Shown: positions 1-7,550 of the stretch, piece by piece
How the letters are laid out: each line of letters begins with the position of its first letter
Position numbering within the stretch: position 1 is the first letter of the stretch
Assembly: GCF_000250675.2 (NCBI RefSeq)
Contig: NC_018681.1
Location: 2,480,001-2,544,000, forward strand
Length of the DNA stretch: 64,000 nt
Reading direction: 5' to 3'
Source: Nocardia brasiliensis ATCC 700358
Lineage (GTDB): Bacteria; Actinomycetota; Actinomycetes; Mycobacteriales; Mycobacteriaceae
Notes under the pieces: model-generated
Told to the model about the DNA's origin: nothing
Seen by the model: only the letters and a program-made list of their open reading frames with translations
Databases searched by the model: none
Position numbers and translations under genes: made by a program

Positions 1-240
1 GCAGCATGGGCGGGACAGTGGGCATCTGGTCTCCAGTCGATTCGCGCGGACGCCGGGGCGAGCGGACGGCATCGCGACGGTGCGGGTGAGGGCCATTCAT
101 TATTTCATCGGCCGGTGCCGGCGCGGTCGGGGATGGCCGAACCAGGGGGTGTTCTGTCTTATCGGTCGCATGTCCAGCTTCGAGTGATTACCCTGTGGAT
201 ATCCACCTTGGATGCTGAATGGGCCGGAAGAGGTTGCGCC
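1..240. other. gene-free leading segment
   Basis: No coding region, RNA gene or clear repeat is visible before the first gene. The frame of the following reductase stays open back to about 115, but the family-like N-terminus and a ribosome-binding-like GAAGAGG place its start at 241. The segment should therefore contain that gene's promoter, which I could not identify confidently. Confidence 0.4.
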
Positions 241-1053
241 GTGGCATATTTCGCGAACCGGGTGGTGGCGATCACGGGGGCGGGCGCGGGCATCGGCCGC
301 GAATTGGCCCTGGCGCTGGCTGGCGACGGCGCGTTGCTCGCGCTGTCGGACAAGTCGGCACAGGCCGTCGCCGAGACCGGAAAGCTCTGCGCCGCGCTGC
401 ATTCCGAACCCCTGGTGACGACCTTGGACGTCACGGACCGGTCGGCGGTGCTCGCGCACGCGGCGGCGACGGTCGCCCACTTCGGCCGGGTCGAGGCGCT
501 GTTCAACAATGCCGGGATCCTGCACGTCGGCGGCGTCGCCGAATCGCCGTTCGGGGACTTCGAACAGGTGATGGACGTGGATTTCTGGGGAGTCGTCAAC
601 GGCACCAAGGCTTTTCTGCCCTACCTGCAGGCCGCGGAGCGGGCGCACGTGGTGAACATGTCCTCGGCCTTCGGGCTGGTCGGGGTGGCGCAGCACGGGC
701 CGTACAACGCGGCGAAGTTCGCCGTGCGCGGGTTCACCGACTCGCTGCGGCAGGATATGCGCGCAGCGGGCGGTGTGGTCCGGGTCACCGGGGTGTATCC
801 CGGCGGCGTGCTCACCTCCATCGCGCGGTCGGCCCGGGTCGCGCCGGGGATCGACGCCGCCGCGGTGGCCCGGCGCTTCGAGGAGCGGGTGGCGCGGACC
901 GGCCCGGCGGCGGCCGCGCGGACGATTCTGCGCGGGGCCGCGCGCGGGGAGGCGAAGGTGCTCGTCGGACTGGACGCCCTTCTTGTGGATCTGGTCACAC
1001 GAATCACCGGCTCGTATCACGAACGGGTATTGGACATGGTATTTCGTTCCTGA
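241..1053 (+). CDS. short-chain dehydrogenase/reductase (SDR)
   Basis: A 270-residue classical SDR, expected to be a soluble NAD(P)H-dependent oxidoreductase. Visible family motifs are the cofactor loop TGAGAGIG (residues 12-19), NNAG (89-92), catalytic Ser141/Ser142 and the YNAAK motif with Tyr155 and Lys159. The GTG start at 241 is preferred over upstream starts because GAAGAGG lies just before it and the protein then begins directly with the first Rossmann strand. The substrate cannot be read from sequence. The next gene follows about 100 bp downstream on the same strand but is not obviously related in function. Confidence 0.9.
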   Translation: MAYFANRVVAITGAGAGIGRELALALAGDGALLALSDKSAQAVAETGKLCAALHSEPLVTTLDVTDRSAVLAHAAATVAHFGRVEALFNNAGILHVGGVAESPFGDFEQVMDVDFWGVVNGTKAFLPYLQAAERAHVVNMSSAFGLVGVAQHGPYNAAKFAVRGFTDSLRQDMRAAGGVVRVTGVYPGGVLTSIARSARVAPGIDAAAVARRFEERVARTGPAAAARTILRGAARGEAKVLVGLDALLVDLVTRITGSYHERVLDMVFRS

Positions 1054-1155
1054 CTGCGCGACCCGGCGCGGGCAGGAACGGACAGACGAAATGGCAACTG
1101 GTCGAACACATCTCGGGACGAAGAATAATCGTACGCGATTGATCGGGTGCGATTG

Positions 1156-2151
1156 ATGGCGAAATGGCTTCTGATCGAGTGCTTCTCCGGCCCGCCGGGC
1201 ACGGTGATCGCCCTCGGGGCCACGCCGAAATCCTTCGTGCCGCTGCGCCATATCCTGCGCAATCCGCTGTCGCTGGCCGATGCCGAAGCAGCACTGGCGC
1301 AGGCGGCCGCGACCTGTGCGGTGGTCGCGCGGGTATCGGCGGACGGGCGGCGCGCCGTGCGCGCCGAGCCGCTGCTGATCACGCCGGACCGCGCGCACGC
1401 CGTCCGGCTGTGGGTGGGACCGGTGCGGGAACCGCTGCCGGAGCGAGAACCGGTGGGCGCGTGGTACTTCAACCTCACCACCAATCGGTCGGTGCGCAGC
1501 ATCGATCTGCTCGACCTCTACGGCGTCGCGCCGCAGGACCGCGCGGCGGAGCTGGCGATCGCGGGCGCGTTCGCGCGGCTGGTCACCAATCGGGACGAGA
1601 GCGAGGCGCTGGCGAAGCTGGTGAATTCGGAGCCGGACACCGAGCATCAGGCGGTGTGGACCATCCGGCGGGACGACAATGCCTTGCGGGCAGGACATTT
1701 CGCGTGCCGGATCAATATCGAGACCGACGCCGCGGGCGAGCGTGCGGTGCTGTTCCGCGGCGTGACCCAGGACATCGGCGCGGCTACGGCGGTACCGTCC
1801 GCGCCACCGCCGATGATTCTCGAGTATCAACTGCTGGAGGCCGCCACGGCGCCGGGGGAGTATCGCGCGATCGTGAATCTGCGCTCACTGCAACTGATTC
1901 GCTGGATCGGGCCGCCGATGCCCGGTATTGCCTGGGCGGACCTGCCGGGGGAGCCCGCGCCGCAGATCCACCCGGACGATCTCGCCGTGGCGCGCGAGAT
2001 GTCGCGGGAATTGGCGCACCGGCGCGCGGAGGGCACGGTGCGGTTGCGGCGGCTGGACGGAGGGTGGCAGGCGGTGCGGGTGCGGGGTGCGCTGATGGTG
2101 CTGGATCAGCACACCACGGCCGGACTCGCCACGGTCACCGCGGCGTCATGA
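1156..2151 (+). CDS. PAS-like domain protein of unknown function
   Basis: A protein of about 331 residues that I cannot assign to a named family. The N-terminal 90 residues are compact and mixed alpha/beta. The middle and C-terminal parts resemble PAS folds: a segment with WYFNLTTNRSVRS, and a second with WIGPPMPGIAWADL, an IHPDDL motif and the terminal RRLDGGWQAVRVRG, the last two being typical of PAS/PAC sensor domains. No kinase, cyclase or DNA-binding module is attached, so it is a stand-alone sensor-like protein. ATG 1156 is chosen over the GTG at 1147. Its stop lies inside a strong hairpin that probably ends transcription. Confidence 0.7.
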   Translation: MAKWLLIECFSGPPGTVIALGATPKSFVPLRHILRNPLSLADAEAALAQAAATCAVVARVSADGRRAVRAEPLLITPDRAHAVRLWVGPVREPLPEREPVGAWYFNLTTNRSVRSIDLLDLYGVAPQDRAAELAIAGAFARLVTNRDESEALAKLVNSEPDTEHQAVWTIRRDDNALRAGHFACRINIETDAAGERAVLFRGVTQDIGAATAVPSAPPPMILEYQLLEAATAPGEYRAIVNLRSLQLIRWIGPPMPGIAWADLPGEPAPQIHPDDLAVAREMSRELAHRRAEGTVRLRRLDGGWQAVRVRGALMVLDQHTTAGLATVTAAS

Positions 2152-2169
2152 CATCGCGGTGACCGTGGC
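2128..2169. terminator. bidirectional hairpin between convergent genes
   Basis: A perfect 15-bp inverted repeat (GCCACGGTCACCGCG at 2128-2142, complement at 2155-2169) with a 12-base loop covers the stop of the PAS-like gene and lies 7 bp before the stop of the opposing small gene. There is no T-run, as usual for high-GC actinobacteria. Its position between two converging genes supports a two-way terminator. Confidence 0.7.
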
Positions 2170-2175
2170 CGGAAC

Positions 2176-2364
2176 TCATTGGCGGGGTAAGTCCAGTGCC
2201 GCCATTTCTTGTTCGATCGCGTTCGCGGCGAAATCGACTCCGCTGGAACGCAGTTCATGAACCCGTCGTTGTAATGCCTCGACGCCACCCGGTTGGGCGG
2301 CGATGTCGGCGACACTGATCCGCCCCATCGGCCGGTGCATACTCGCCTGCACGTACGCAACCAC
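2176..2364 (-). CDS. small conserved-looking protein of unknown function
   Basis: A 62-residue protein. A consensus GGAGGT followed by six bases places the GTG start at 2364, not the GTG seven codons upstream that overlaps the ribosome-binding site. The product (MVAYVQASMHRP at the start, AIEQEMAALDLPRQ at the end) is soluble and largely helical after residue 15, with no membrane segment, cysteines or recognisable motif. Strong translation signal, normal codon use and its own terminator argue that it is real. It may share a promoter in the 170 bp that separate it from the gamma carbonic anhydrase gene, which also runs leftward. Function unknown. Confidence 0.6.
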   Translation of the reverse strand: MVAYVQASMHRPMGRISVADIAAQPGGVEALQRRVHELRSSGVDFAANAIEQEMAALDLPRQ

Positions 2365-2537
2365 CGTGATACCTCCTGCCTGCACGCTAGCTCACGTTCC
2401 CACCCGACCCAGGGTGGGTTCACCACTGCGCTACAAGCCGCACGACAACCGTGTCGGCAGGAGACCCCGGGTCACCGGGCACGCTGGCAGAATGTTATCA
2501 GCGAATCCTACTGGACGCTTGATCAGTGTGCTCTGTC

Positions 2538-3053
2538 TCACACCTCTTTCGCGGTGCGGTGATTGGCCGTGTTGTGTACGTACACAGCCCCATTCAGTCG
2601 AATGCCGTCCTGTTCGGCCGCGCTGAGCTCGCGGCGAACCTTACCGGGCACCCCCGCGACGAGCGACCCGGGCGGAATCTGCGCGCCCTCCGGAATCAGC
2701 GCGTTGGCCGCGATCAGGCTGCCCGCGCCGATCACCGCGCCGTTGAGCACCGTGGCGCCCATGCCGACGAGTACGTCGTCGCCGATCGTGCAGCCGTGCA
2801 GAATCGCGTTGTGCCCCACCGAAACCCCGGTGCCGACGGTGAGCGGGAAGCCCGGATCGGCATGCAGCACACAGCCGTCCTGGATGTTGGTGCGTGCGCC
2901 GACGGTGATCTGCTCCAGGTCGCCGCGGATCACCGCCCCGTACCAAATGCTCACCTCGGCCGCGAGCCGCGCCCGCCCGATGACTGTCGCCGTCGGCGCG
3001 ATCCACGCGTCCTCGTCGATCTCCGGAACGAACTCACCGATCTGAATCCTCAT
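2538..3053 (-). CDS. gamma carbonic anhydrase family protein
   Basis: A 171-residue left-handed beta-helix protein made of hexapeptide repeats, full length for the gamma-carbonic-anhydrase (YrdA/PaaY-like) group. The metal-binding histidines of the family are in place: His64 in LHAD, and His81 and His86 in GHNAILHG. The family forms cytoplasmic trimers with a zinc or iron site between subunits and reversibly hydrates CO2, though many members have weak or unproven activity. The start MRIQIGEF matches the usual N-terminus. It lies 31 bp from the stop of the upstream GlxA-type regulator, so the two may be co-transcribed. Confidence 0.88.
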   Translation of the reverse strand: MRIQIGEFVPEIDEDAWIAPTATVIGRARLAAEVSIWYGAVIRGDLEQITVGARTNIQDGCVLHADPGFPLTVGTGVSVGHNAILHGCTIGDDVLVGMGATVLNGAVIGAGSLIAANALIPEGAQIPPGSLVAGVPGKVRRELSAAEQDGIRLNGAVYVHNTANHRTAKEV

Positions 3054-3084
3054 GCGCTGAACCTAGCGTCTTGTGCACGCGGTG

Positions 3085-4035
3085 TTAGCGCACCGGGGTC
3101 GCGAACAGCGCGCGGTGCGCGGCGGGGCTGGTGCCGAGGATGCGATGGAAATGGTGCCGCAGGCTGACGGCGGTGCCGAAGCCGGTCTCGGTGGCGATCC
3201 GGTCCATGGTGTCCTCGGTGGTCTCCAGCAGCAGCCGGGCCCGGTCGGTGCGCTGGTGCAGCAGCCACTGCTGCGGGCTGCTGCCGGTGCGGTCGCGGAA
3301 GCGGCGGGTGAACGTGCGCCGCGACATCAGGGCCACCCGGGCCCAGCCGTCCAGGTCGATCGGATCGCCGAGATGCGTTCGGGCCCAGACCATCGCGCGT
3401 TCGATCGGGTCGTCGTCGGCGGCGTCCGGCACGGCGACCGGGATGTACTGCGCCTGTGACCCGCTGCGGTGCGGCGCCGTCACCAGTTCTCTGGCCAGTT
3501 CGGTGGCCGCGCGGCTGCCGAGGTCGTTGCGCACCAGGTGCAGGCAGCAGTCGAGGGCGGCCGCGACGCCCGCGGAGGTGACCACGTCGCCGAGGTCGGA
3601 CCACAGGGTGTCGGCCCGGACGCGGACCGCGGGGAAGGTGGCGGCCAGCTCGGCGGCGCCGGCCCAGTGGGTGGTGATCTCGCGGCCGTCGACCAGCCCG
3701 CTGGCCGCGACCGCCCACGAGCCGAGGCACAGCCCGACGATCCTGGCTTGCGCGCCGTGTGCCTGCCAGAGCGCCTCGCGCAGCTGCGCCGACATCGGCA
3801 GGTGCCGCTCCCAACTCGGGATCACCACGGTGTCCGCGCGGGCCAGGGTGTCGAGGCCATGGCGCACGTCGATATCGAAACCCGCTGGGGTGGGCAGGGT
3901 TCCGGGGCGCTCCGCGCACACGTCCACCCGGTACGGCGACCTGCCGCCGATGCCGATCCGGCCGAAGACGAGGCTGGCCACGGACAGGTGGAACGGGCTG
4001 ATGTTGTCGTAGGCGAGCACGGCCACGGTATGCAT
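3085..4035 (-). CDS. GlxA-type AraC regulator with DJ-1/PfpI domain
   Basis: A 316-residue transcription factor with two modules: an N-terminal DJ-1/PfpI (class I amidotransferase-like) domain (about 1-175, with Cys103 in GLCLGSWAVA at the nucleophile-elbow position) and a C-terminal AraC/XylS double helix-turn-helix (about 210-316, with RRTFTRRFRDRTGSSPQQWLL and the second helix-turn-helix DRIATETGFGTAVSLRHHF). Members sense small metabolites, mostly nitrogen compounds, through the N-terminal domain. It is divergent from the metallo-beta-lactamase-fold gene across 71 bp, which makes that gene a reasonable regulatory target (inference). Confidence 0.88.
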   Translation of the reverse strand: MHTVAVLAYDNISPFHLSVASLVFGRIGIGGRSPYRVDVCAERPGTLPTPAGFDIDVRHGLDTLARADTVVIPSWERHLPMSAQLREALWQAHGAQARIVGLCLGSWAVAASGLVDGREITTHWAGAAELAATFPAVRVRADTLWSDLGDVVTSAGVAAALDCCLHLVRNDLGSRAATELARELVTAPHRSGSQAQYIPVAVPDAADDDPIERAMVWARTHLGDPIDLDGWARVALMSRRTFTRRFRDRTGSSPQQWLLHQRTDRARLLLETTEDTMDRIATETGFGTAVSLRHHFHRILGTSPAAHRALFATPVR

Positions 4036-4106
4036 GGCCCGATTTTAGCGGTCAGCGGCTCTCGGGCCACTGTTGGGCCGGTGCGCGGCCGGACAAGATC
4101 ATTGTC

Positions 4107-4877
4107 ATGACCGAAACGATCGAACGAACCACCAAGCTCGAGGCGCTGCACGTGGGCGGCCCCACCCTGCGTTTCCGCTACGCGGGCCGCACCTTCCTGA
4201 CCGATCCCACCTTCGACGAGCCGGGCGTCTACCCGGGACCGGTCACGCTGTACAAGCTCGCCGGGCCCGCGGTGTCCGCGGCCGAGGTCGGGCCGGTGGA
4301 CATCGTGCTGCTCTCGCACGACGAACACGCCGACAACCTGGACAACGCGGGCCGGGAATTCCTGCAGACGGTGCCGACCGTGCTTTCCACCCCCGGCGCC
4401 GCGGAACGCATCAACGGCATTCGCGGACTGGCGAATTGGGAAACCGTGACGGTCGACGGCATCAAGGTGACCGGAGTGCCCGCGCTGCACGGGCCGGAAG
4501 GCTGCGAATCGGTCACCGGCGTCGTGACCGGCTTCGTGCTGCAAGCTGACGGAGAGCCGACCGTGTATGTCTCCGGCGACAACGCCTCGGTCGATCGGGT
4601 GCGCCAGATCGTCGAGCGGTTCGGCCGGATCGACGTCGCCGTCCTGTTCGTCGGCGCGGCGAATATCGGGCTCTTCGACGATGTCGACGTCACGCTCAAC
4701 GCACGCACCGCGGTGCAGGCCGCGGAGGTGCTCGGGGACGCGACCATCGTGCCGGTGCACGGGGACGGCTGGCTGCATTTCAGCGAGACGCTCGAGCGGT
4801 TGACCAAGTTGTTCGAGAACGCGGGCCGCGCCGACCAGTTGCGCATCCCGCCGCTCGGCAAAGCGGTCACTGTCTGA
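4107..4877 (+). CDS. metallo-beta-lactamase-fold hydrolase (UlaG-like)
   Basis: A 256-residue protein of the beta-lactamase-like/UlaG type. The metal-binding HxHxDH-type signature appears as SHDEHADNLD (His71, His74, Asp76). Later metal ligands are His in ALHG, Asp in VSGDNAS and His in PVHGDGWLHF. No signal peptide, so cytoplasmic. Members hydrolyse varied esters, lactones or phosphodiesters, and the substrate here is unknown. The ATG start fits the N-terminus. The gene is divergent from the GlxA-type regulator. Confidence 0.82.
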   Translation: MTETIERTTKLEALHVGGPTLRFRYAGRTFLTDPTFDEPGVYPGPVTLYKLAGPAVSAAEVGPVDIVLLSHDEHADNLDNAGREFLQTVPTVLSTPGAAERINGIRGLANWETVTVDGIKVTGVPALHGPEGCESVTGVVTGFVLQADGEPTVYVSGDNASVDRVRQIVERFGRIDVAVLFVGAANIGLFDDVDVTLNARTAVQAAEVLGDATIVPVHGDGWLHFSETLERLTKLFENAGRADQLRIPPLGKAVTV

Positions 4878-5005
4878 GGTTCTCGCGCCGAGTCTGCTGG
4901 TCAACCTGCGCAGAAACGCGCGGTGGCCGGGCGGACTCGTGATCATCGTGTGACACCCGCGCGTCGTTCGTGGCGGGACCGGGGTGCGGGGTCCACGATG
5001 ACCGT

Positions 5006-6121
5006 ATGAGGATCGGAGTTCCACGGGAGGTCAAGGAGCAGGAGTTCCGGGTGGCGCTGACGCCGGCGGGTGCCGGGGAGCTGACCACACAGGGGCACGA
5101 GGTGCTGATCCAAACCGGGGCGGGAGCCGGATCGGGGTTTGCCGACGCCGACTACACCGCGCTCGGCGCGAGACTGGTGCCCGAGGCGGATCAGGTGTGG
5201 TGGGAGGCCGACCTGATCCTGAAAGTGAAAGAGCCGATCGCCGAGGAGTATCCACGGCTACGCGCGGGGCAGGTGCTGTTCACCTACCTGCACCTCGCCG
5301 CGTCCCGGGAGTGCACCGACGCGATCCTGCGCTCGGGGATCACCGCGATCGCCTACGAAACGGTGCGCTCCACCGACGGGTCGCTGCCGTTGCTCGCGCC
5401 GATGAGCGAGGTGGCGGGCAAGCTCGGCGGACAGGTCGGGGCCTATCACCTGATGGCGCCGCTGGGCGGCGCGGGCATGCTGCTCGGCGGGGTGCCGGGG
5501 GTCCGCCCGGCGGAGGTGGTGGTGCTCGGCGGCGGTGTCGCCGGAACCAACGCGGCGTCGGTTGCCGCGGGGATGGGCGCGCGAGTCACGGTGCTGGACA
5601 CCAACTTGCACCGCCTGCGCGAGTTGGACGCGCGGTTCGACGGCCGGGTGACGACCGTCGCGTCCAATGCCGCCGAGATCGAGCGGGCCGTGCCGGCCGC
5701 CGATCTCGTCATCGGTTCGGTGCTGGTGCCGGGCGCGCGGGCCCCGAAACTCGTCACCGACGAGTTGGTCGCACAGATGCGGCCGGGTTCGGTGCTCGTC
5801 GACATCGCCATCGACCAGGGCGGTTGCTTCGCGGGATCGCGGCCGACCACACACGCGAATCCGACTTTCCGCGTGCATGATTCGCTGTTCTACTGTGTCG
5901 CGAACATGCCGGGTGCGGTACCGCACACGGCCACCCTCGCGCTGACCAATGCCACCCTGCCCTACGTCCGGGCCATCGCCGGGCTCGGCTGGCAGCAAGC
6001 CTGCGCCAACTATCCGGAACTCGCGCAGGGTCTCACCGCCGACGGAGGCCGGCTCGTGTCGGTGGAAGTGGCCGCGGCACATGGCTACGCGGCACGGCAG
6101 CCGATGGGTCTGGTCGGCTGA
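5006..6121 (+). CDS. ald: alanine dehydrogenase
   Basis: A 371-residue enzyme that reversibly deaminates L-alanine to pyruvate and ammonia with NAD. It starts with MRIGVPREVK, the family signature, which fixes ATG 5006 over an upstream GTG. Pyruvate-contacting Lys75 (LKVKEP) and His96 (YLHLA), and the Rossmann GGGVAG loop, are present. Length equals M. tuberculosis Ald. It is a catabolic and redox-balancing enzyme often induced by alanine or low oxygen. The AldR-type regulator that usually sits next to it in mycobacteria is not in this window. It ends in a hairpin facing the P450/peptide operon. Confidence 0.95.
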   Translation: MRIGVPREVKEQEFRVALTPAGAGELTTQGHEVLIQTGAGAGSGFADADYTALGARLVPEADQVWWEADLILKVKEPIAEEYPRLRAGQVLFTYLHLAASRECTDAILRSGITAIAYETVRSTDGSLPLLAPMSEVAGKLGGQVGAYHLMAPLGGAGMLLGGVPGVRPAEVVVLGGGVAGTNAASVAAGMGARVTVLDTNLHRLRELDARFDGRVTTVASNAAEIERAVPAADLVIGSVLVPGARAPKLVTDELVAQMRPGSVLVDIAIDQGGCFAGSRPTTHANPTFRVHDSLFYCVANMPGAVPHTATLALTNATLPYVRAIAGLGWQQACANYPELAQGLTADGGRLVSVEVAAAHGYAARQPMGLVG

Positions 6122-6127
6122 CAGGTG

Positions 6128-6161
6128 GGTGGCCCGAACGCCTCTCGGTGTCCGGGCCACC
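6128..6161. terminator. hairpin between ald and the P450/peptide operon
   Basis: A 9-bp inverted repeat (GGTGGCCCG at 6128-6136, CGGGCCACC at 6153-6161) with a 16-base loop, 7 bp after the ald stop and 10 bp after the stop of the opposing 23-codon gene. It can terminate both converging transcripts. Confidence 0.65.
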
Positions 6162-6170
6162 GTTCGCGGA

Positions 6171-6242
6171 TCACCACGTGTGGTTGATGTTCCAGAATCG
6201 AGCGGGCTGGTTACCGACGATCCGGCGCAAGACAGCGATCAC
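6171..6242 (-). CDS. putative RiPP precursor peptide (23 aa) for the adjacent P450
   Basis: A 23-codon gene that lies mostly past the P450 stop. Its GTG start at 6242 sits 8 bases after AAGGAGGT, an ideal ribosome-binding site. The start lies inside the last codons of the P450 gene (32-bp overlap), so the two are co-transcribed and probably translationally coupled. The peptide begins MIAVLRRIVGN, a basic leader-like part, then Gln-Pro-Ala-Arg, and ends in the aromatic-rich FWNINHTW directly before the stop. Known P450-modified RiPPs (biarylitides, cittilins, tryptorubin-type atropopeptides) use very short precursors with Trp/Tyr/His at the C-terminus cross-linked by one P450. The precursor usually precedes the P450; here it follows. 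Product, cleavage site and cross-link are inference. Confidence 0.6.
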   Translation of the reverse strand: MIAVLRRIVGNQPARFWNINHTW

Positions 6243-7401
6243 GGCTGTTCACCTCCTTCCACGGTCGACCGGACGAGCGGTCCGTGGTGCGCTGCAGGAC
6301 AAAGGGTCTGGGGGTCGCGGCATTGGTGACGACCGGCCGCAGATCGGCGCCGGTGACGTGCAGCCGGGCGTTGTCGGCAAGTGCGGCAACTGTTTCGGTG
6401 ATCAAGGTGTGCGCGACGACGGCGCCGGAACAGGCGAACGGGCCCGCGCTGAACGGCAGATAGAGGCCACGACCGTCCGGCTCGCTCCAGCGTTGCGGCC
6501 GGAACACCTCGGGACGCGACCATCGGGTTTCGTCGTGGTGCAACAGGTATGGACACACCGACACCATCTCGCCCGGATGCAGTGGGATACCGCCGAGTTC
6601 GAGAGCGTGCGGGACGGGGCGGCCGACCATCCAGACCACAGGCCGATACCGCAGTGCCTCACGGACGACCTGATCGGCGAGCCACGGCCACGGTGCGTTC
6701 GGCCGATGCAAGCTGCCGAGCAACACCGACCAGGCCACCGAGTACGCCACCGTGCCGACGATCGAGCGGAACATCAGCACGTACAGGTCGGCCACCGCGC
6801 GGTCGCTGATCTCGCCGGAGCACGCGCCGAGCACGGCATCCAGGACGTCGCGTGGCTCGTCGGGCGGTGCCGCCGCGCGACGTTCGCGCACCTGGGCGGT
6901 GACGGTGCCGAAAAGGTTGGCGCTCAACACTTCCGCCCACGCGCGCTGGTGCAGCCGGGGTGGCCGGATCAGCACACCGGCGGTGGCGGAGCGGGCCAGC
7001 GACCGGTGCAGGCGCGGCGCGCAGTCCGGGTGCAGCATCAGCTCGGCGGTGCTCCGGTGCACCAGAGCTGTTCCGGCCGTGGGCCAGCGGGTGCGGGCGG
7101 GCAGTTCGGCAACCGATTCGGCCAGGCGCAGCCGGAACTCCGGTATGCGCGAGCGGATCACCTGTCGCACGGCGCGGCCCAACTCCAGCTGCGCGGACCG
7201 CGCGGGCAATATGGTGCCGAAGAATCCGGAGCCGCCGGTGTTGAAGGCGTTGTCGTGCAACACCGTTTGCGCGAGTTCGGGGTCGCTCACGCACACCCCG
7301 CCCCACGGCAGGCGGAACGCGCCGCCGGGCGCGTTGTGGCGCAGTCGCTCCAGGAAACCGAGTGGATCCCGCCGGAATCGGCGCATATCCCGTGCACCCA
7401 T
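6211..7401 (-). CDS. cytochrome P450, candidate peptide macrocyclase
   Basis: A 396-residue soluble bacterial P450. Landmarks are the K-helix ExxR (E248-ALR-R251), the meander motif VFRPQRW (299-305) and the heme loop FSAGPFACSG with the Cys324 thiolate. Two features deviate from the family. The Arg/His that normally precedes the Ala-Cys by one residue is Phe322. The I-helix has SIVGTV (213-218), where canonical AGxE/DT would put an acid before the Thr. RiPP and biaryl-coupling P450s often have altered I-helices because they couple radicals and do not hydroxylate. A 25-residue C-terminal tail carries the ribosome-binding site of the overlapping peptide gene. No ferredoxin or reductase gene is adjacent. 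Confidence 0.85.
   Translation of the reverse strand: MGARDMRRFRRDPLGFLERLRHNAPGGAFRLPWGGVCVSDPELAQTVLHDNAFNTGGSGFFGTILPARSAQLELGRAVRQVIRSRIPEFRLRLAESVAELPARTRWPTAGTALVHRSTAELMLHPDCAPRLHRSLARSATAGVLIRPPRLHQRAWAEVLSANLFGTVTAQVRERRAAAPPDEPRDVLDAVLGACSGEISDRAVADLYVLMFRSIVGTVAYSVAWSVLLGSLHRPNAPWPWLADQVVREALRYRPVVWMVGRPVPHALELGGIPLHPGEMVSVCPYLLHHDETRWSRPEVFRPQRWSEPDGRGLYLPFSAGPFACSGAVVAHTLITETVAALADNARLHVTGADLRPVVTNAATPRPFVLQRTTDRSSGRPWKEVNSRDRCLAPDRR
6251..6260 (-). promoter_or_regulatory. consensus ribosome-binding site of the 23-codon gene
   Basis: Read on the minus strand this is GGAAGGAGGT, continued by GA: a full match to the 16S anti-Shine-Dalgarno, spaced 8 bases from GTG 6242. It lies inside the P450 coding region, where nothing about the P450 requires such a sequence. 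It is the main reason for calling the tiny gene. Confidence 0.75.
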
Positions 7402-7515
7402 CGCTGTCCGCTTTCCGCCTAGACAATTCGTCGGAGGACTTCACGGTAGTGCGCCAGATATGTTCCGGTGGGCGGATATTCGCGTCTAGCAGTTCCTTGC
7501 TATACGCGCTCCGGT

Positions 7516-7541
7516 GGGCGCTGCCCGATGCGGCAGCGCCC
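7516..7541 (-). terminator. terminator after the sigma factor gene
   Basis: A perfect 10-bp stem (GGGCGCTGCC/GGCAGCGCCC) with a six-base loop, 10 bp past the sigma-factor stop. It separates the sigma factor from the downstream P450 operon, so the P450 probably has its own promoter in 7402-7515, where I see no clear -10/-35. Confidence 0.75.
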
Positions 7542-7550
7542 GCCCTCGCG

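Noticed and set aside
7402..7515. A second short precursor peptide upstream of the P450
   Set aside because: Short frames on the minus strand upstream of the P450 start lack a ribosome-binding site and aromatic ends; the only good candidate is downstream at 6171-6242.
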